From Ectothiorhodospiraceae bacterium (GTDB lineage Bacteria; Pseudomonadota; Gammaproteobacteria; Thiohalomonadales; Thiohalomonadaceae): a DNA stretch of 15,662 nucleotides. Under the pieces are notes generated by a model. That model ran no database searches and was not told where the DNA came from. It saw nothing but the letters and a program-made list of their open reading frames with translations. Each line of letters opens with the position of its first letter. Position 1 is the stretch's first letter. The DNA is taken from contig SLDE01000232.1 in assembly GCA_007125455.1 (NCBI GenBank), forward strand, positions 1 through 15,662, written 5' to 3'. Of this stretch, positions 1 through 5,566 are shown one piece after another. Made by a program: the position numbers and the translations under genes.

Positions 1-972
1 GTTAAACACCTGTTCTTCGTAGATGGCCGCTGCCTGCCTAAGGCGCTCAACCACTTCTTGCCTAAGACTTGCCGACGAAACCACCTCCACCTCCGGCCCA
101 TATTTCAAAATTTCCATCACCAGCTCCGTGGGGTTGGTATACGGCAGGTGCAGTTCATAGTTGCCCTCTCGCCATTGGCCGATCTGTTTGGGGTGCCATT
201 GGGCATCGGCGACCCAGCGAGCGGCGTGTTCGGTAAAACGTAGTACGGCCCATTCCTCGCTGTCGCCGCTGAAGATGCCGAAGCCTGAGCCGAGGTGGGC
301 ATCGATGAGGTCATCTGCTACGGGGTGTTGTGGGCCGGGGCCGTTCTGCCAGTGCTTGATGCTGTCCAGGGAGAAGGTGCGCAGGCCTTGGGCTTTTTCG
401 CACCAGGCGATGGCGTACCAGTTGTCACGGTAGTAGAGCAGGCGCTTGGGATGGATACGTCGATGGCTGGTTTCGCCTTTGCTGCGGGCGGCGTAGTCGA
501 TGTGGAGGGTGGTGCCGTCCAGGGTGGCGGCGGCGATGCTGGCGAAGCTGTTGTTTTGTATCGGGCGGTTGCCGATGGGTTGTAGGGTGATGCAGCTGGC
601 GAGGGTGTCGCTGCTGTGGCCACTCGTTTCGAGGAGGCTGCTGATGCGGTCTTTCAGCGGGGCTATCTGGCTCTGCATTAGCCCTGGTTGCACTGATTCA
701 AGCAGTTGCTGGCTGGCGAGCAGGGCGTAGAGTTCGCTTTCGTTGAACCAGAGGCCGGGGAGTTCGAATTTGCCGTGACTGAGGTCGTAGTAGTAACGGT
801 TGTCGCTACGATCGCACACCAGCGGGGCAAGGAGTTGGTCGCGCAGGACATCTATGTCACGCTTGAGGGTGGAGTGGGAGATCTCCAGCCGATCCAGCAT
901 TTGCTGTTTGCTCAGGCGCTTGCCCTGTTTGAAGAGGTGGTGCAACTGGTAGATGCGGGTGGTGACGCCCAT
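1..972 (-). CDS. WYL-domain transcriptional regulator (C-terminus cut by window edge)
   Basis: The minus strand is open from an ATG at 972 to the window edge (324 codons, no stop), so the 3' end is missing. The first 60 or so residues form a winged helix-turn-helix of the HTH_11/DeoR kind (SKQQMLDRLEISHSTLKRDI). A WYL sensor domain follows at about 145-220, with the core DNWYAIAWC near residue 185, and then a WCX-like C-terminal part (LPYTNPTELVMEILKYGPEV). Proteins of this build bind DNA and are thought to sense nucleic acid or nucleotide ligands; many regulate stress, phage-defence or DNA-repair genes. AGGAGG lies a few bases before the ATG. A perfect inverted repeat and a possible promoter lie just upstream, which suggests autoregulation. 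The targets are unknown. Family call is firm; the role is inferred. Confidence 0.88.
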   Translation of the reverse strand, partial: MGVTTRIYQLHHLFKQGKRLSKQQMLDRLEISHSTLKRDIDVLRDQLLAPLVCDRSDNRYYYDLSHGKFELPGLWFNESELYALLASQQLLESVQPGLMQSQIAPLKDRISSLLETSGHSSDTLASCITLQPIGNRPIQNNSFASIAAATLDGTTLHIDYAARSKGETSHRRIHPKRLLYYRDNWYAIAWCEKAQGLRTFSLDSIKHWQNGPGPQHPVADDLIDAHLGSGFGIFSGDSEEWAVLRFTEHAARWVADAQWHPKQIGQWREGNYELHLPYTNPTELVMEILKYGPEVEVVSSASLRQEVVERLRQAAAIYEEQVFN

Positions 973-1020
973 CCTTCCTCCTTGCGTCGGCGAGCGTATC
1001 GCCCTGTTATTTTTGTATCC

Positions 1021-1037
1021 TTGGCTACCTTAGCCAA
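1021..1037 (-). promoter_or_regulatory. Candidate operator and promoter of the WYL regulator
   Basis: TTGGCTA-3 bp-TAGCCAA is a perfect 7-bp inverted repeat whose near edge is 48 bp before the WYL gene ATG. On the minus strand its left half doubles as a possible -35 (TTGGCT), followed after 17 bp by AAAAAT (1009-1014) as a weak -10. Both hexamers match consensus at 4 of 6 positions. An operator over the -35 would fit autorepression. The repeat is seen directly; its function is inference. Confidence 0.45.
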
Positions 1038-1130
1038 ATTCACTGTCTGATGGCAAGTTTTGAGTGGGGGGATGACCTCTGGCTGGCGGTGGTATGTGGA
1101 TGGCGCGTGCCGCCGTCGGCAGGACGGGGG

Positions 1131-1391
1131 TTACTCGGGCGGCTGAGTGAGCGCCTTGTCGGCTTCGGTGATGGCTTGCAGTTGCAGGAAGTCGCTCACG
1201 GCGGAGTGGATGACCATGATCAGCAGGATCAGGCCTATGATGCCGATGGCAATCCCCAGCCAGTTGGCCGCCTTGCGCTCACCTTCCGGGCGCTGTGGGG
1301 TGGGTTGCTGAGGTGTTTCGGTATCGTCATCAAAGTCGGGCATGCGGCGACTGTCGACGGAGTTGGTCTTGTTGTCCTGTTCGTTGCTCAC
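1131..1391 (-). CDS. Small single-span membrane protein, unknown function
   Basis: 86 residues, starting at a GTG that has AGAGGT a few bases upstream. The first 42 residues are acidic, then proline- and glutamine-rich (DDDTETPQQPTPQRPEGER) and probably disordered. One strong hydrophobic helix spans about 43-62 (NWLGIAIGIIGLILLIMVI), followed by a short tail of about 24 residues. There is no cleavable signal peptide, so a single-pass inner-membrane protein is likely. It lies 51 bp after the 276-aa gene on the same strand, and 158 bp before the WYL gene, so co-transcription with the former is possible. No family is recognised. GC-rich composition like the chromosome supports it being a real gene. 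Confidence 0.6.
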   Translation of the reverse strand: MSNEQDNKTNSVDSRRMPDFDDDTETPQQPTPQRPEGERKAANWLGIAIGIIGLILLIMVIHSAVSDFLQLQAITEADKALTQPPE

Positions 1392-1442
1392 CTTGCACCT
1401 CTCGTCTGGCCAGGAGGTTAGTTTCTACTTGGCTCGCCCCCC

Positions 1443-2273
1443 TTACTCACGTTGGCCTGCCACTGACTCTGGCGGCTCTTCTTGCGAACCGCCAGCATGG
1501 GTAAATGCATAAGTAATCAGCGGTGTTAGAAATACCGCGACAACAGCAATCCACAGGCGCTTACGAGCAATATTTTCGGCCCGATCTGCACGATCTTCAG
1601 CTCGTTTTGCACGCTGTTCTGCTTCAATTGCCCTTTCCTTCTTCTCTTCAAATAGAAGCCGCTTCTTATTGATCTCCTCACGAGCAGAACGAAATGCCCT
1701 CGTAATGTCCATCAACTCACCAAGGACCCTTTCACATTCATCATAATACTCATCACGGAACTCACCGCCCGCTGCAGTGGCAAGAAACTCTTGCGCACGC
1801 TGAACTTCTGCCAATTTATCAAAATAGCCTGAGAGCACGTCAGAGACAGGAAAGTCTTTATAGTCATCCTTGAAAACACTGACCTCTTCAAGCTGGCTAA
1901 TCATGCCCAGTTCAAGAGCATCGAAACTCGCACGCATGCAGTGACGCTCGGCTCGCTTTAACTCTTCGTATTGCTTGTATTGATCTGTGTGCTGGATTGC
2001 TTTAAGAAGGTGATAACTGACATAGCGAAGCTCGTTTATGGATGGAACATCAGTTCCATCAACCCACTCCACTAACTTAATCCTTCTTTCCGCTTCTGTG
2101 AACGACTTTGCAACCTCGCGAAAGGCCTCTTCATTCTCCGTGAAGATTAGTGCTTTTAATTCACTCGCTTCGATAGCTTCGCTATGGAAAGGAGAATGCT
2201 CGGTAGCTTGCTCACCGTCACATGCACCAAGCAAAACCTGTGCGGTATCTATAGGGTTATTCCCTGATCCCAT
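1443..2273 (-). CDS. Tail-anchored coiled-coil protein, unknown function
   Basis: 276 residues from an ATG with an AGGGTGA-like site upstream. The N-terminal two thirds are soluble and helical with many acidic residues. Residues about 195-238 are a highly charged coiled coil with a recurring RAE pattern (EAEQRAKRAEDRADRAENIA). One membrane span covers about 240-257 (LWIAVVAVFLTPLITYAF), then a short acidic and proline-bearing tail ends the protein. The predicted arrangement is a large cytoplasmic domain held at the inner membrane by a C-terminal anchor. No known domain is recognised. Base composition is clearly more AT-rich than the flanking genes, which suggests horizontal acquisition. Neighbours on the same strand are a 55-aa basic protein upstream and an 86-aa membrane protein downstream. 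Confidence 0.75.
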   Translation of the reverse strand: MGSGNNPIDTAQVLLGACDGEQATEHSPFHSEAIEASELKALIFTENEEAFREVAKSFTEAERRIKLVEWVDGTDVPSINELRYVSYHLLKAIQHTDQYKQYEELKRAERHCMRASFDALELGMISQLEEVSVFKDDYKDFPVSDVLSGYFDKLAEVQRAQEFLATAAGGEFRDEYYDECERVLGELMDITRAFRSAREEINKKRLLFEEKKERAIEAEQRAKRAEDRADRAENIARKRLWIAVVAVFLTPLITYAFTHAGGSQEEPPESVAGQRE

Positions 2274-2352
2274 TGACCATCACCCTCGACCAGAAGAAAA
2301 AGACAGGCGCAGCACTTAAAACCGTATCTATATCGTTGTCTGAAGTCGTCTC

Positions 2353-2520
2353 TTAGGAAAACTTAACGGACAGAACAGCTTTTTTACGCTCTTCTTTTTC
2401 TTCAGCCGTGACAAAACGACCAATCTGCAAGCTCACGTTACCACGAGCATAACGAGCTACTAGTGCTTTGGAGTCTTTTTTGAGTTTTTTGCTGCTGTCT
2501 ATTGCCTTGGCCGTCTTCAT
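2353..2520 (-). CDS. Small basic protein (55 aa), unknown function
   Basis: ATG at 2520 to TAA at 2353 gives 55 residues, with AAGGGA upstream at a slightly long distance. The protein is lysine-rich at the N-terminus (SSKKLKKDSKALVARY), has a central segment GNVSLQIGRFVTAEE, and then another charged stretch. There is no membrane segment and no cysteine. Size and charge would suit a nucleic-acid-binding protein or the small partner of a two-gene module, but no family is recognised. It starts an apparent AT-rich pair with the 276-aa gene 79 bp downstream. It is below the usual ORF length cut-off, so confidence rests on the start site, the clean codon run and the protein-like composition. Confidence 0.55.
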   Translation of the reverse strand: MKTAKAIDSSKKLKKDSKALVARYARGNVSLQIGRFVTAEEKEERKKAVLSVKFS

Positions 2521-2669
2521 TACGTAGTCCCTTGCAGTTACCAGATGTATACGGTTTTTGCAGCTACTTTGACGTTTACATTTGCGGGTAGTCAGCGATA
2601 AAGATACTGACTGTACAGTTAATACGGAACAACTCTATGCCCGTACTTCTTTCAAATCAACCACTTTTT
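2521..2669. other. Intergenic AT-rich stretch with small palindromes
   Basis: No gene is seen here. It carries ACTGTACAGT, a perfect 10-bp palindrome at 2610-2619, and GTCAG-11 bp-CTGAC at 2591-2611, a short possible hairpin. Either could belong to the promoter of the 55-aa gene, but no convincing -35/-10 pair was found. Confidence 0.4.
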
Positions 2670-2729
2670 GTAACTGCTCGCCCCCTTTATCCCCTTTCCC
2701 ACATTGGGGGAGAGGGGGTGAGTAGATAC
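2670..2729. repeat. 60-bp palindromic repeat, copy 1
   Basis: This 60-bp block, starting GTAACTGCTC and ending GAGTAGATAC, recurs at 12329-12388 with 55 of 60 positions identical. It folds as a nested hairpin: an inner C-rich/G-rich stem (ends around CATTGGGGG) and an outer CTCG/TGAG stem. Three of the five differences fall in the inner stem or the outer stem closure and weaken pairing in this copy. It is non-coding, and looks like a REP- or MITE-type dispersed element. Confidence 0.75.
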
Positions 2730-2787
2730 CACTTTTTTAGGAACCATGCATACAAATACTTGGTTCTCACGGAGAGGCTCATAAACA

Positions 2788-2818
2788 AAAGGGTTACAGC
2801 GGCAAGCTGTAACCCTTT
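2788..2818 (-). terminator. Intrinsic terminator after tRNA-Gln
   Basis: AAAGGGTTACAG-7 nt-CTGTAACCCTTT is a perfect 12-bp stem. On the minus strand it is followed by a T-rich run (TTGTTTAT) and begins 9 bases after the tRNA CCA end. The plus-strand side is also followed by T residues, so it may act in both directions. Confidence 0.85.
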
Positions 2819-2826
2819 GTTTTTAT

Positions 2827-2900
2827 TGGCTGGGGGACAAGGATTCGAACCTTGGTTGACGGAGTCAGAGTCCGTAGTCCTGCCGCTAGACGATCCCCCA
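2827..2900 (-). tRNA. tRNA-Gln (anticodon CUG)
   Basis: The 74-base minus-strand sequence folds as a cloverleaf. The acceptor stem is TGGGGGA/TCCCCCA, with the unusual U1-A72 pair typical of glutamine tRNAs, followed by discriminator G and an encoded CCA. The anticodon stem is ACGGA/TCCGT with loop CTCTGAC, which reads CUG. The T arm carries GGTTCGAATCC. It decodes CAG. It ends in a strong terminator. A possible promoter, TTGCAA (2931-2936), 16 bp, TGTAAC (2909-2914), lies inside the neighbouring four-helix-bundle cassette. Transcription through from rplM-rpsI is the alternative. Confidence 0.97.
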
Positions 2901-2903
2901 ATA

Positions 2904-3309
2904 AGTCAGTTACAAGAATGAAGTATTAAGTTGCAAGCTGCGTTTCGACACGCTTGATCATTCCCTGGATCATCCTGCTGAGCTCAACTGCCTCTTGCAA
3001 GTATTGCCCCGCCGCTTGTCTATCCATCAGGCCAACATCTATCCCGATGTACAGTTGCGTTCGCAATTCACCGCATGATCCTTTGGCTATCTTGAGAAAC
3101 CTGCAGAACTCTCTCTCGGAGTTTCGCTCATAACCTTCTGCAATATTACAAGGCACTGATAAGGCCGAGCGAGTGATTTGATCACGAAAGCTCCAGTCTC
3201 TACACGACTGCGTAGCCCTGTAGATGTCTGATGATAGCTTTGCGCTACGTTTCCAAATCTCAAGCTTCTCAAAGGCTTCCATGCCAGCACTTCATACTTG
3301 TATCTTACT
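2904..3309. repeat. Inverted repeat bracketing the four-helix-bundle gene
   Basis: Bases 2904-2924 and the reverse complement of 3289-3309 match at 18 of 21 positions, sharing the core TACAAG(A/T)ATGAAGT. The left arm ends one base after the stop codon of the enclosed gene, and the right arm begins six bases before its ATG. A further AGATACAAG copy lies just outside the right arm. In a transcript the two arms would pair and put the whole gene in the loop. The repeat is seen directly; a cassette or mobile nature is inference. Confidence 0.6.
2926..3282 (-). CDS. Four-helix-bundle protein (S23 / IVS-encoded family)
   Basis: 118 residues with the hallmarks of the S23-type family (TIGR02436): an N-terminal FEKLEIWKRSAKLSSDIY helix, the centre RDQITRSALSVPCNIAEGYERNS, and a C-terminal LSRMIQGMIKRVE helix. 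The usual length is about 115-130 residues, so it appears intact. Relatives were first noted as open reading frames inside intervening sequences of 23S rRNA genes (Leptospira, Coxiella), and form pentamers; their biological role is not settled. Here it sits between rpsI and tRNA-Gln, away from any rRNA, tightly enclosed by an inverted repeat. No good Shine-Dalgarno sequence precedes the ATG, because the right repeat arm ends six bases before it. Family call is strong; function is unknown. Confidence 0.9.
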   Translation of the reverse strand: MEAFEKLEIWKRSAKLSSDIYRATQSCRDWSFRDQITRSALSVPCNIAEGYERNSEREFCRFLKIAKGSCGELRTQLYIGIDVGLMDRQAAGQYLQEAVELSRMIQGMIKRVETQLAT

Positions 3310-3327
3310 GCTTGTATCTGCAGTAAT

Positions 3328-3720
3328 TTAACGCTTGGAGTATTGCGGACGCTTACGTGCTTTGTGCAAGCCGATCTTCTTACGCTCAACCTCACGGGCA
3401 TCGCGGGTCAGGAAGCCGCCCTGGCGCATGGTGCTGCGCAGTGCTTCGTCTTGACCAACCAGTGCGCGGGCGATGGCGTGGCGGATGGCGCCAGCCTGAC
3501 CGGTGTTGCCGCCACCTTTAACGGTGACGTTCACGTCGAACTTTTCCAGCAGGTCGGCGGCTTCCAGTGGCTGGCGGACTACCATGCGGGCAGTCTCGCG
3601 GCCAAAGTATTCGTCGATGCTGCGGTTGTTGATGGTGATCTGGCCCTTGCCAGCTACCAGCCATGCACGGGCGCTGGAGCTTTTGCGGCGGCCGGTGCTA
3701 ATGGTGTTTTTCTCTGCCAT
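3328..3720 (-). CDS. rpsI: 30S ribosomal protein S9
   Basis: 130 residues, the normal length for bacterial S9. It has the family start TGRRKSSSARAWL, the central GGGNTGQAGAIRHAIARAL and the basic C-terminal tail KKARKRPQYSKR-like ending (HKARKRPQYSKR), whose last residues reach the P-site tRNA in the ribosome. The start is an ATG with AAGGT a short distance upstream. It follows rplM by 21 bp in the conserved rplM-rpsI order, so the two are surely co-transcribed. In this genome the next gene is the four-helix-bundle cassette, not a respiratory or stringent-starvation gene as in many proteobacteria. Confidence 0.98.
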   Translation of the reverse strand: MAEKNTISTGRRKSSSARAWLVAGKGQITINNRSIDEYFGRETARMVVRQPLEAADLLEKFDVNVTVKGGGNTGQAGAIRHAIARALVGQDEALRSTMRQGGFLTRDAREVERKKIGLHKARKRPQYSKR

Positions 3721-3741
3721 GGTCTGCTTACCTTAACTGAC

Positions 3742-4179
3742 TCAGATTTCCAGCGGCTTGGGCTGCTGGGCGGTGTGCTGGTGTTCCGGGCCGGTGTAAA
3801 CCTTGAGCTTACGGAACATGGCGCGACCCAGCGGATTCTTCGGCAGCATGCCTTTAACAGCACGTTCGAGGATCTGTGGGGCGTCCTTATCGAGCAGCTT
3901 TTCGAAGTTGATGGACTTCAGGCCGCCGGGGAATCCGGTGTGGCTGTAGTACATCTTATCGGTGACCTTGCGGCCGCTGACGTGAATCTTCTCGGCGTTG
4001 ACGACAACGATGTAGTCGCCAGTGTCCACATGCGGGGTGTATTCCGGCTTGTGCTTGCCGCGCAGACGGCTGGCGATCTCGCTGGCCAGTCGCCCGAGGG
4101 TCTTATCGGTGGCATCGACCACGAACCAGTCACGTTTGACGGTTTCGGGCTTTGCGCTGAAAGTCTTGGTCCCAATCAT
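3742..4179 (-). CDS. rplM: 50S ribosomal protein L13
   Basis: 145 residues when started at the ATG at 4179. The alignment with known L13 proteins (KTFSAKPETVKRDWFVVDA, then HKPEYTPHVDTGDYIVVVNA, then GMLPKNPLGRAMFRKLKVY) supports this start rather than the 26-codon upstream extension, which is not L13-like. GGAG lies about 11 bases before it. L13 is an early assembly protein of the large subunit, and in E. coli it represses its own operon through the mRNA leader. The leader here is unusual: see the promoter-terminator unit at 4333-4457 and the second promoter at 4229-4257. Confidence 0.97.
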   Translation of the reverse strand: MIGTKTFSAKPETVKRDWFVVDATDKTLGRLASEIASRLRGKHKPEYTPHVDTGDYIVVVNAEKIHVSGRKVTDKMYYSHTGFPGGLKSINFEKLLDKDAPQILERAVKGMLPKNPLGRAMFRKLKVYTGPEHQHTAQQPKPLEI

Positions 4180-4228
4180 TTTAACAAACACTCCAGGTCG
4201 AGCGGGGTCTTCTCGTAAAAGAGGCGGA

Positions 4229-4257
4229 ATGATACGCAATGGCCGGGCAAGATTCAA
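4229..4257 (-). promoter_or_regulatory. Probable proximal promoter of rplM-rpsI
   Basis: TTGAAT (4252-4257), 17 bp, TATCAT (4229-4234) reads as a sigma-70 promoter on the minus strand, matching 4 of 6 and 5 of 6 consensus bases. It would start transcription near 4222 and leave a leader of about 43 bases before the rplM ATG. It lies downstream of the terminator at 4338-4368, so rplM could be expressed even if all transcripts from the distal promoter stop there. Confidence 0.5.
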
Positions 4258-4289
4258 GGCCCAGCACGAGGAATTTTTGCGATTTGAGT

Positions 4290-4304
4290 GTCGCGGCTCC
4301 TACC
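4290..4304 (-). repeat. Remnant of a REP element
   Basis: On the minus strand this reads GGTAGGAGCCGCGAC. It matches the REP copies at 8605-8704 (GTAGGAGC plus the CCGCGAC end) but lacks one arm of the hairpin, as if a few bases had been deleted from the middle. It sits between the leader terminator and the proximal rplM promoter. Confidence 0.4.
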
Positions 4305-4332
4305 AACGCTGCTTTACCCTCACGGCAGACAG

Positions 4333-4424
4333 AAAAAAGGCGCGGCGAAAGGGGGGATTGCCGCGCCTCAAATATCCACCAAAGGAGGATGGAGGAGTCT
4401 GCTAACGCGATTACGCATCAGCAG
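4333..4424 (-). ncRNA. Candidate small RNA or attenuator leader upstream of rplM
   Basis: A strong promoter and an intrinsic terminator on the same strand delimit a transcript of about 90 bases. Its 5' end (4399-4424) folds into an 11-bp hairpin with loop UAAU (two G-U pairs). Next comes a pyrimidine-rich stretch with CCUCC repeats, including ATCCTCCTTT, that is complementary to Shine-Dalgarno sequences. The terminator then has a C-rich loop (CCCCCC). This is the general build of small RNAs that block ribosome binding sites. It also contains a 16-codon ORF that ends at the terminator, so a translated attenuator leader for rplM-rpsI is the alternative. No known RNA family is recognised. Confidence 0.5.
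4338..4368 (-). terminator. Intrinsic terminator in the rplM leader region
   Basis: AGGCGCGGC-13 nt-GCCGCGCCT is a perfect 9-bp GC-rich stem followed on the minus strand by a run of T (six in 4333-4338). It stands between the distal promoter and rplM, so it ends a short RNA or acts as an attenuator. Confidence 0.8.
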
Positions 4425-4429
4425 TTTCT

Positions 4430-4457
4430 AATATAGCAGGATTCTAATCCCTGTCAA
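4430..4457 (-). promoter_or_regulatory. Strong sigma-70 promoter upstream of the small RNA / rplM
   Basis: TTGACA (4452-4457), 16 bp, TATATT (4430-4435) on the minus strand gives a consensus -35 and a 5-of-6 -10. The start would fall near 4423-4425, exactly at the base of the 5' hairpin of the candidate RNA. Confidence 0.75.
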
Positions 4458-4641
4458 CAGCCGTTTCGATGTTTTTCGCCTTTTCGGGCGGACGGGTTGC
4501 TTGTTTCGTGTCACTGCGCGCTATGCGTTGTGGTTTCGACCAGTGTGCCGCAATCTCGGCGGCCATGGGCCGCCCTATGGGGGGGGGAGCGTGCCCGCGT
4601 TGCCCGCAGCTATCCTTGCGGTGAGGAGATACGTTTTCGCC
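4458..4641. other. Gene-free stretch before the sodium channel
   Basis: No credible gene is seen. It holds a perfect hairpin GGCGGCC-ATG-GGCCGCC at 4558-4574 without a T-run, followed by a run of eight or more G. This may be another dispersed palindromic element. Confidence 0.4.
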
Positions 4642-4670
4642 TTGAATTCGTCCCCGACGATCCGCATAGT
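4642..4670 (+). promoter_or_regulatory. Possible promoter of the sodium channel gene
   Basis: TTGAAT (4642-4647), 17 bp, CATAGT (4665-4670), each matching 4 of 6 consensus bases. The start would lie about 27 bases before the GTG of the channel gene. Confidence 0.4.
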
Positions 4671-4703
4671 AGCGCCGTCCTGTTAATGCCGGAGATCCCT
4701 TAG

Positions 4704-5537
4704 GTGAGTATCGCAACGCTTCGTGGCCGGATTGGTACGTGGATTGAGTCGACACGTATCCAGTTCAGCATCATTGCCTTAATTATAGTGAATGCCATTA
4801 CCCTGGGTCTGGAGACCTCTCCTACTGTGATGGAGGCGGTGGGGCCTGCCATACTCATGTTGGATCGGGCGATTTTGTCGGTCTTTGTGGTGGAGATCCT
4901 GCTGAAACTGTTTGCCTTTGGTCCGCGCTTCTTCCGCCAGCCATGGAATGTGTTTGATTTTATCGTGGTCACCATTGCCCTGATCCCGGCCAGTGGGCCA
5001 TTGGCGGTATTGCGCGCCCTGCGTGTGCTGCGTGTGCTGCGTCTGGTGTCGATGATGCCTCGCCTGCGCTTTGTGGTGGAGGCGTTACTCCATGCGGTGC
5101 CGGGGATCGCCTCGATCGCCGGGCTGATGCTGTTGATCTTCTATGTGGCGGCGGTGATGTCGACCGGGTTGTTTGGGCAAAGCTTCCCTGAGTGGTTCGG
5201 CAGTATTGGGGCGTCGATGTATACCCTGTTCCAGGTGATGACACTGGAGAGCTGGTCTATGGGGATCGCCCGACCGGTGATCGAGGCCTATCCGTATGCC
5301 TGGCTGTTTTTTATACCATTTATATTGATCGCCACCTTTACCATGCTGAATCTGTTTATCGCGATCATCGTCAACACCATGCAGACCCTGCATGAGGCGA
5401 CACTGGAGGCGGAGGAGAAGACCATCAAGGAGGTGGTCCATGATGAGGGGGTGATCCTGGAGGATGAGATCAAGTCGCTAAGGGAGGAGATCCGCGAGCT
5501 GCGAGAGATGCTAAAGAAGGACCGTCCCACCCCCTGA
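4704..5537 (+). CDS. Voltage-gated sodium channel, NaChBac/BacNav family
   Basis: 277 residues, the usual size for single-domain bacterial sodium channels, which work as homotetramers in the inner membrane. The voltage sensor S1-S4 spans about 20-125. S4 carries arginines every third residue (R104, R107, R110, R113 in LRALRVLRVLRLV). The pore contains the selectivity filter TLESWSM at 180-186, the same signature as NavAb-type channels and diagnostic for sodium over calcium. S6 is about 200-228 (FFIPFILIATFTMLNLFIAIIV). A C-terminal acidic helix (about 229-270) ends in a heptad coiled coil, EDEIKSLREEIRELREML. The start is GTG with GGAG nine bases upstream. In alkaliphiles these channels let sodium back in for pH homeostasis and motility. 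Its gene converges on the ectoine regulator. Confidence 0.95.
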   Translation: MSIATLRGRIGTWIESTRIQFSIIALIIVNAITLGLETSPTVMEAVGPAILMLDRAILSVFVVEILLKLFAFGPRFFRQPWNVFDFIVVTIALIPASGPLAVLRALRVLRVLRLVSMMPRLRFVVEALLHAVPGIASIAGLMLLIFYVAAVMSTGLFGQSFPEWFGSIGASMYTLFQVMTLESWSMGIARPVIEAYPYAWLFFIPFILIATFTMLNLFIAIIVNTMQTLHEATLEAEEKTIKEVVHDEGVILEDEIKSLREEIRELREMLKKDRPTP

Positions 5538-5546
5538 ACCCTGACG

Positions 5547-5566
5547 ATGCCCCATCAACGGGGCAT
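5547..5566. terminator. Short hairpin between the channel gene and ectR
   Basis: ATGCCCC-6 nt-GGGGCAT is a 7-bp stem between the convergent ends of two genes. Its right arm touches the ectR stop codon. No clear T-run follows in either direction, so it is only a possible bidirectional terminator. Confidence 0.35.

Noticed and set aside
2610..2619. ACTGTACAGT as a LexA (SOS) box
   Set aside because: The gammaproteobacterial LexA box needs CTGT and ACAG eight bases apart; here they are adjacent.
1443..2827. A genomic island integrated at the 3' end of tRNA-Gln
   Set aside because: The AT-rich block lies on the correct side, but I found no duplicated tRNA 3' end near its far edge and no integrase in the window.
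2637..2921. A 94-codon plus-strand ORF with a QGFEPWLTESESVV segment
   Set aside because: It is the antisense reading of tRNA-Gln and its flanks, a well-known source of false proteins; it also crosses the terminator and the 60-bp repeat.
3298..4218. A 306-codon plus-strand ORF
   Set aside because: It is antisense to rpsI and rplM, which are certain; its length only reflects GC-rich codon use.
4558..4574. GGCGGCC-ATG-GGCCGCC hairpin as a terminator
   Set aside because: There is no T-run on either side and no gene ending next to it; left only as a palindrome in the gap.
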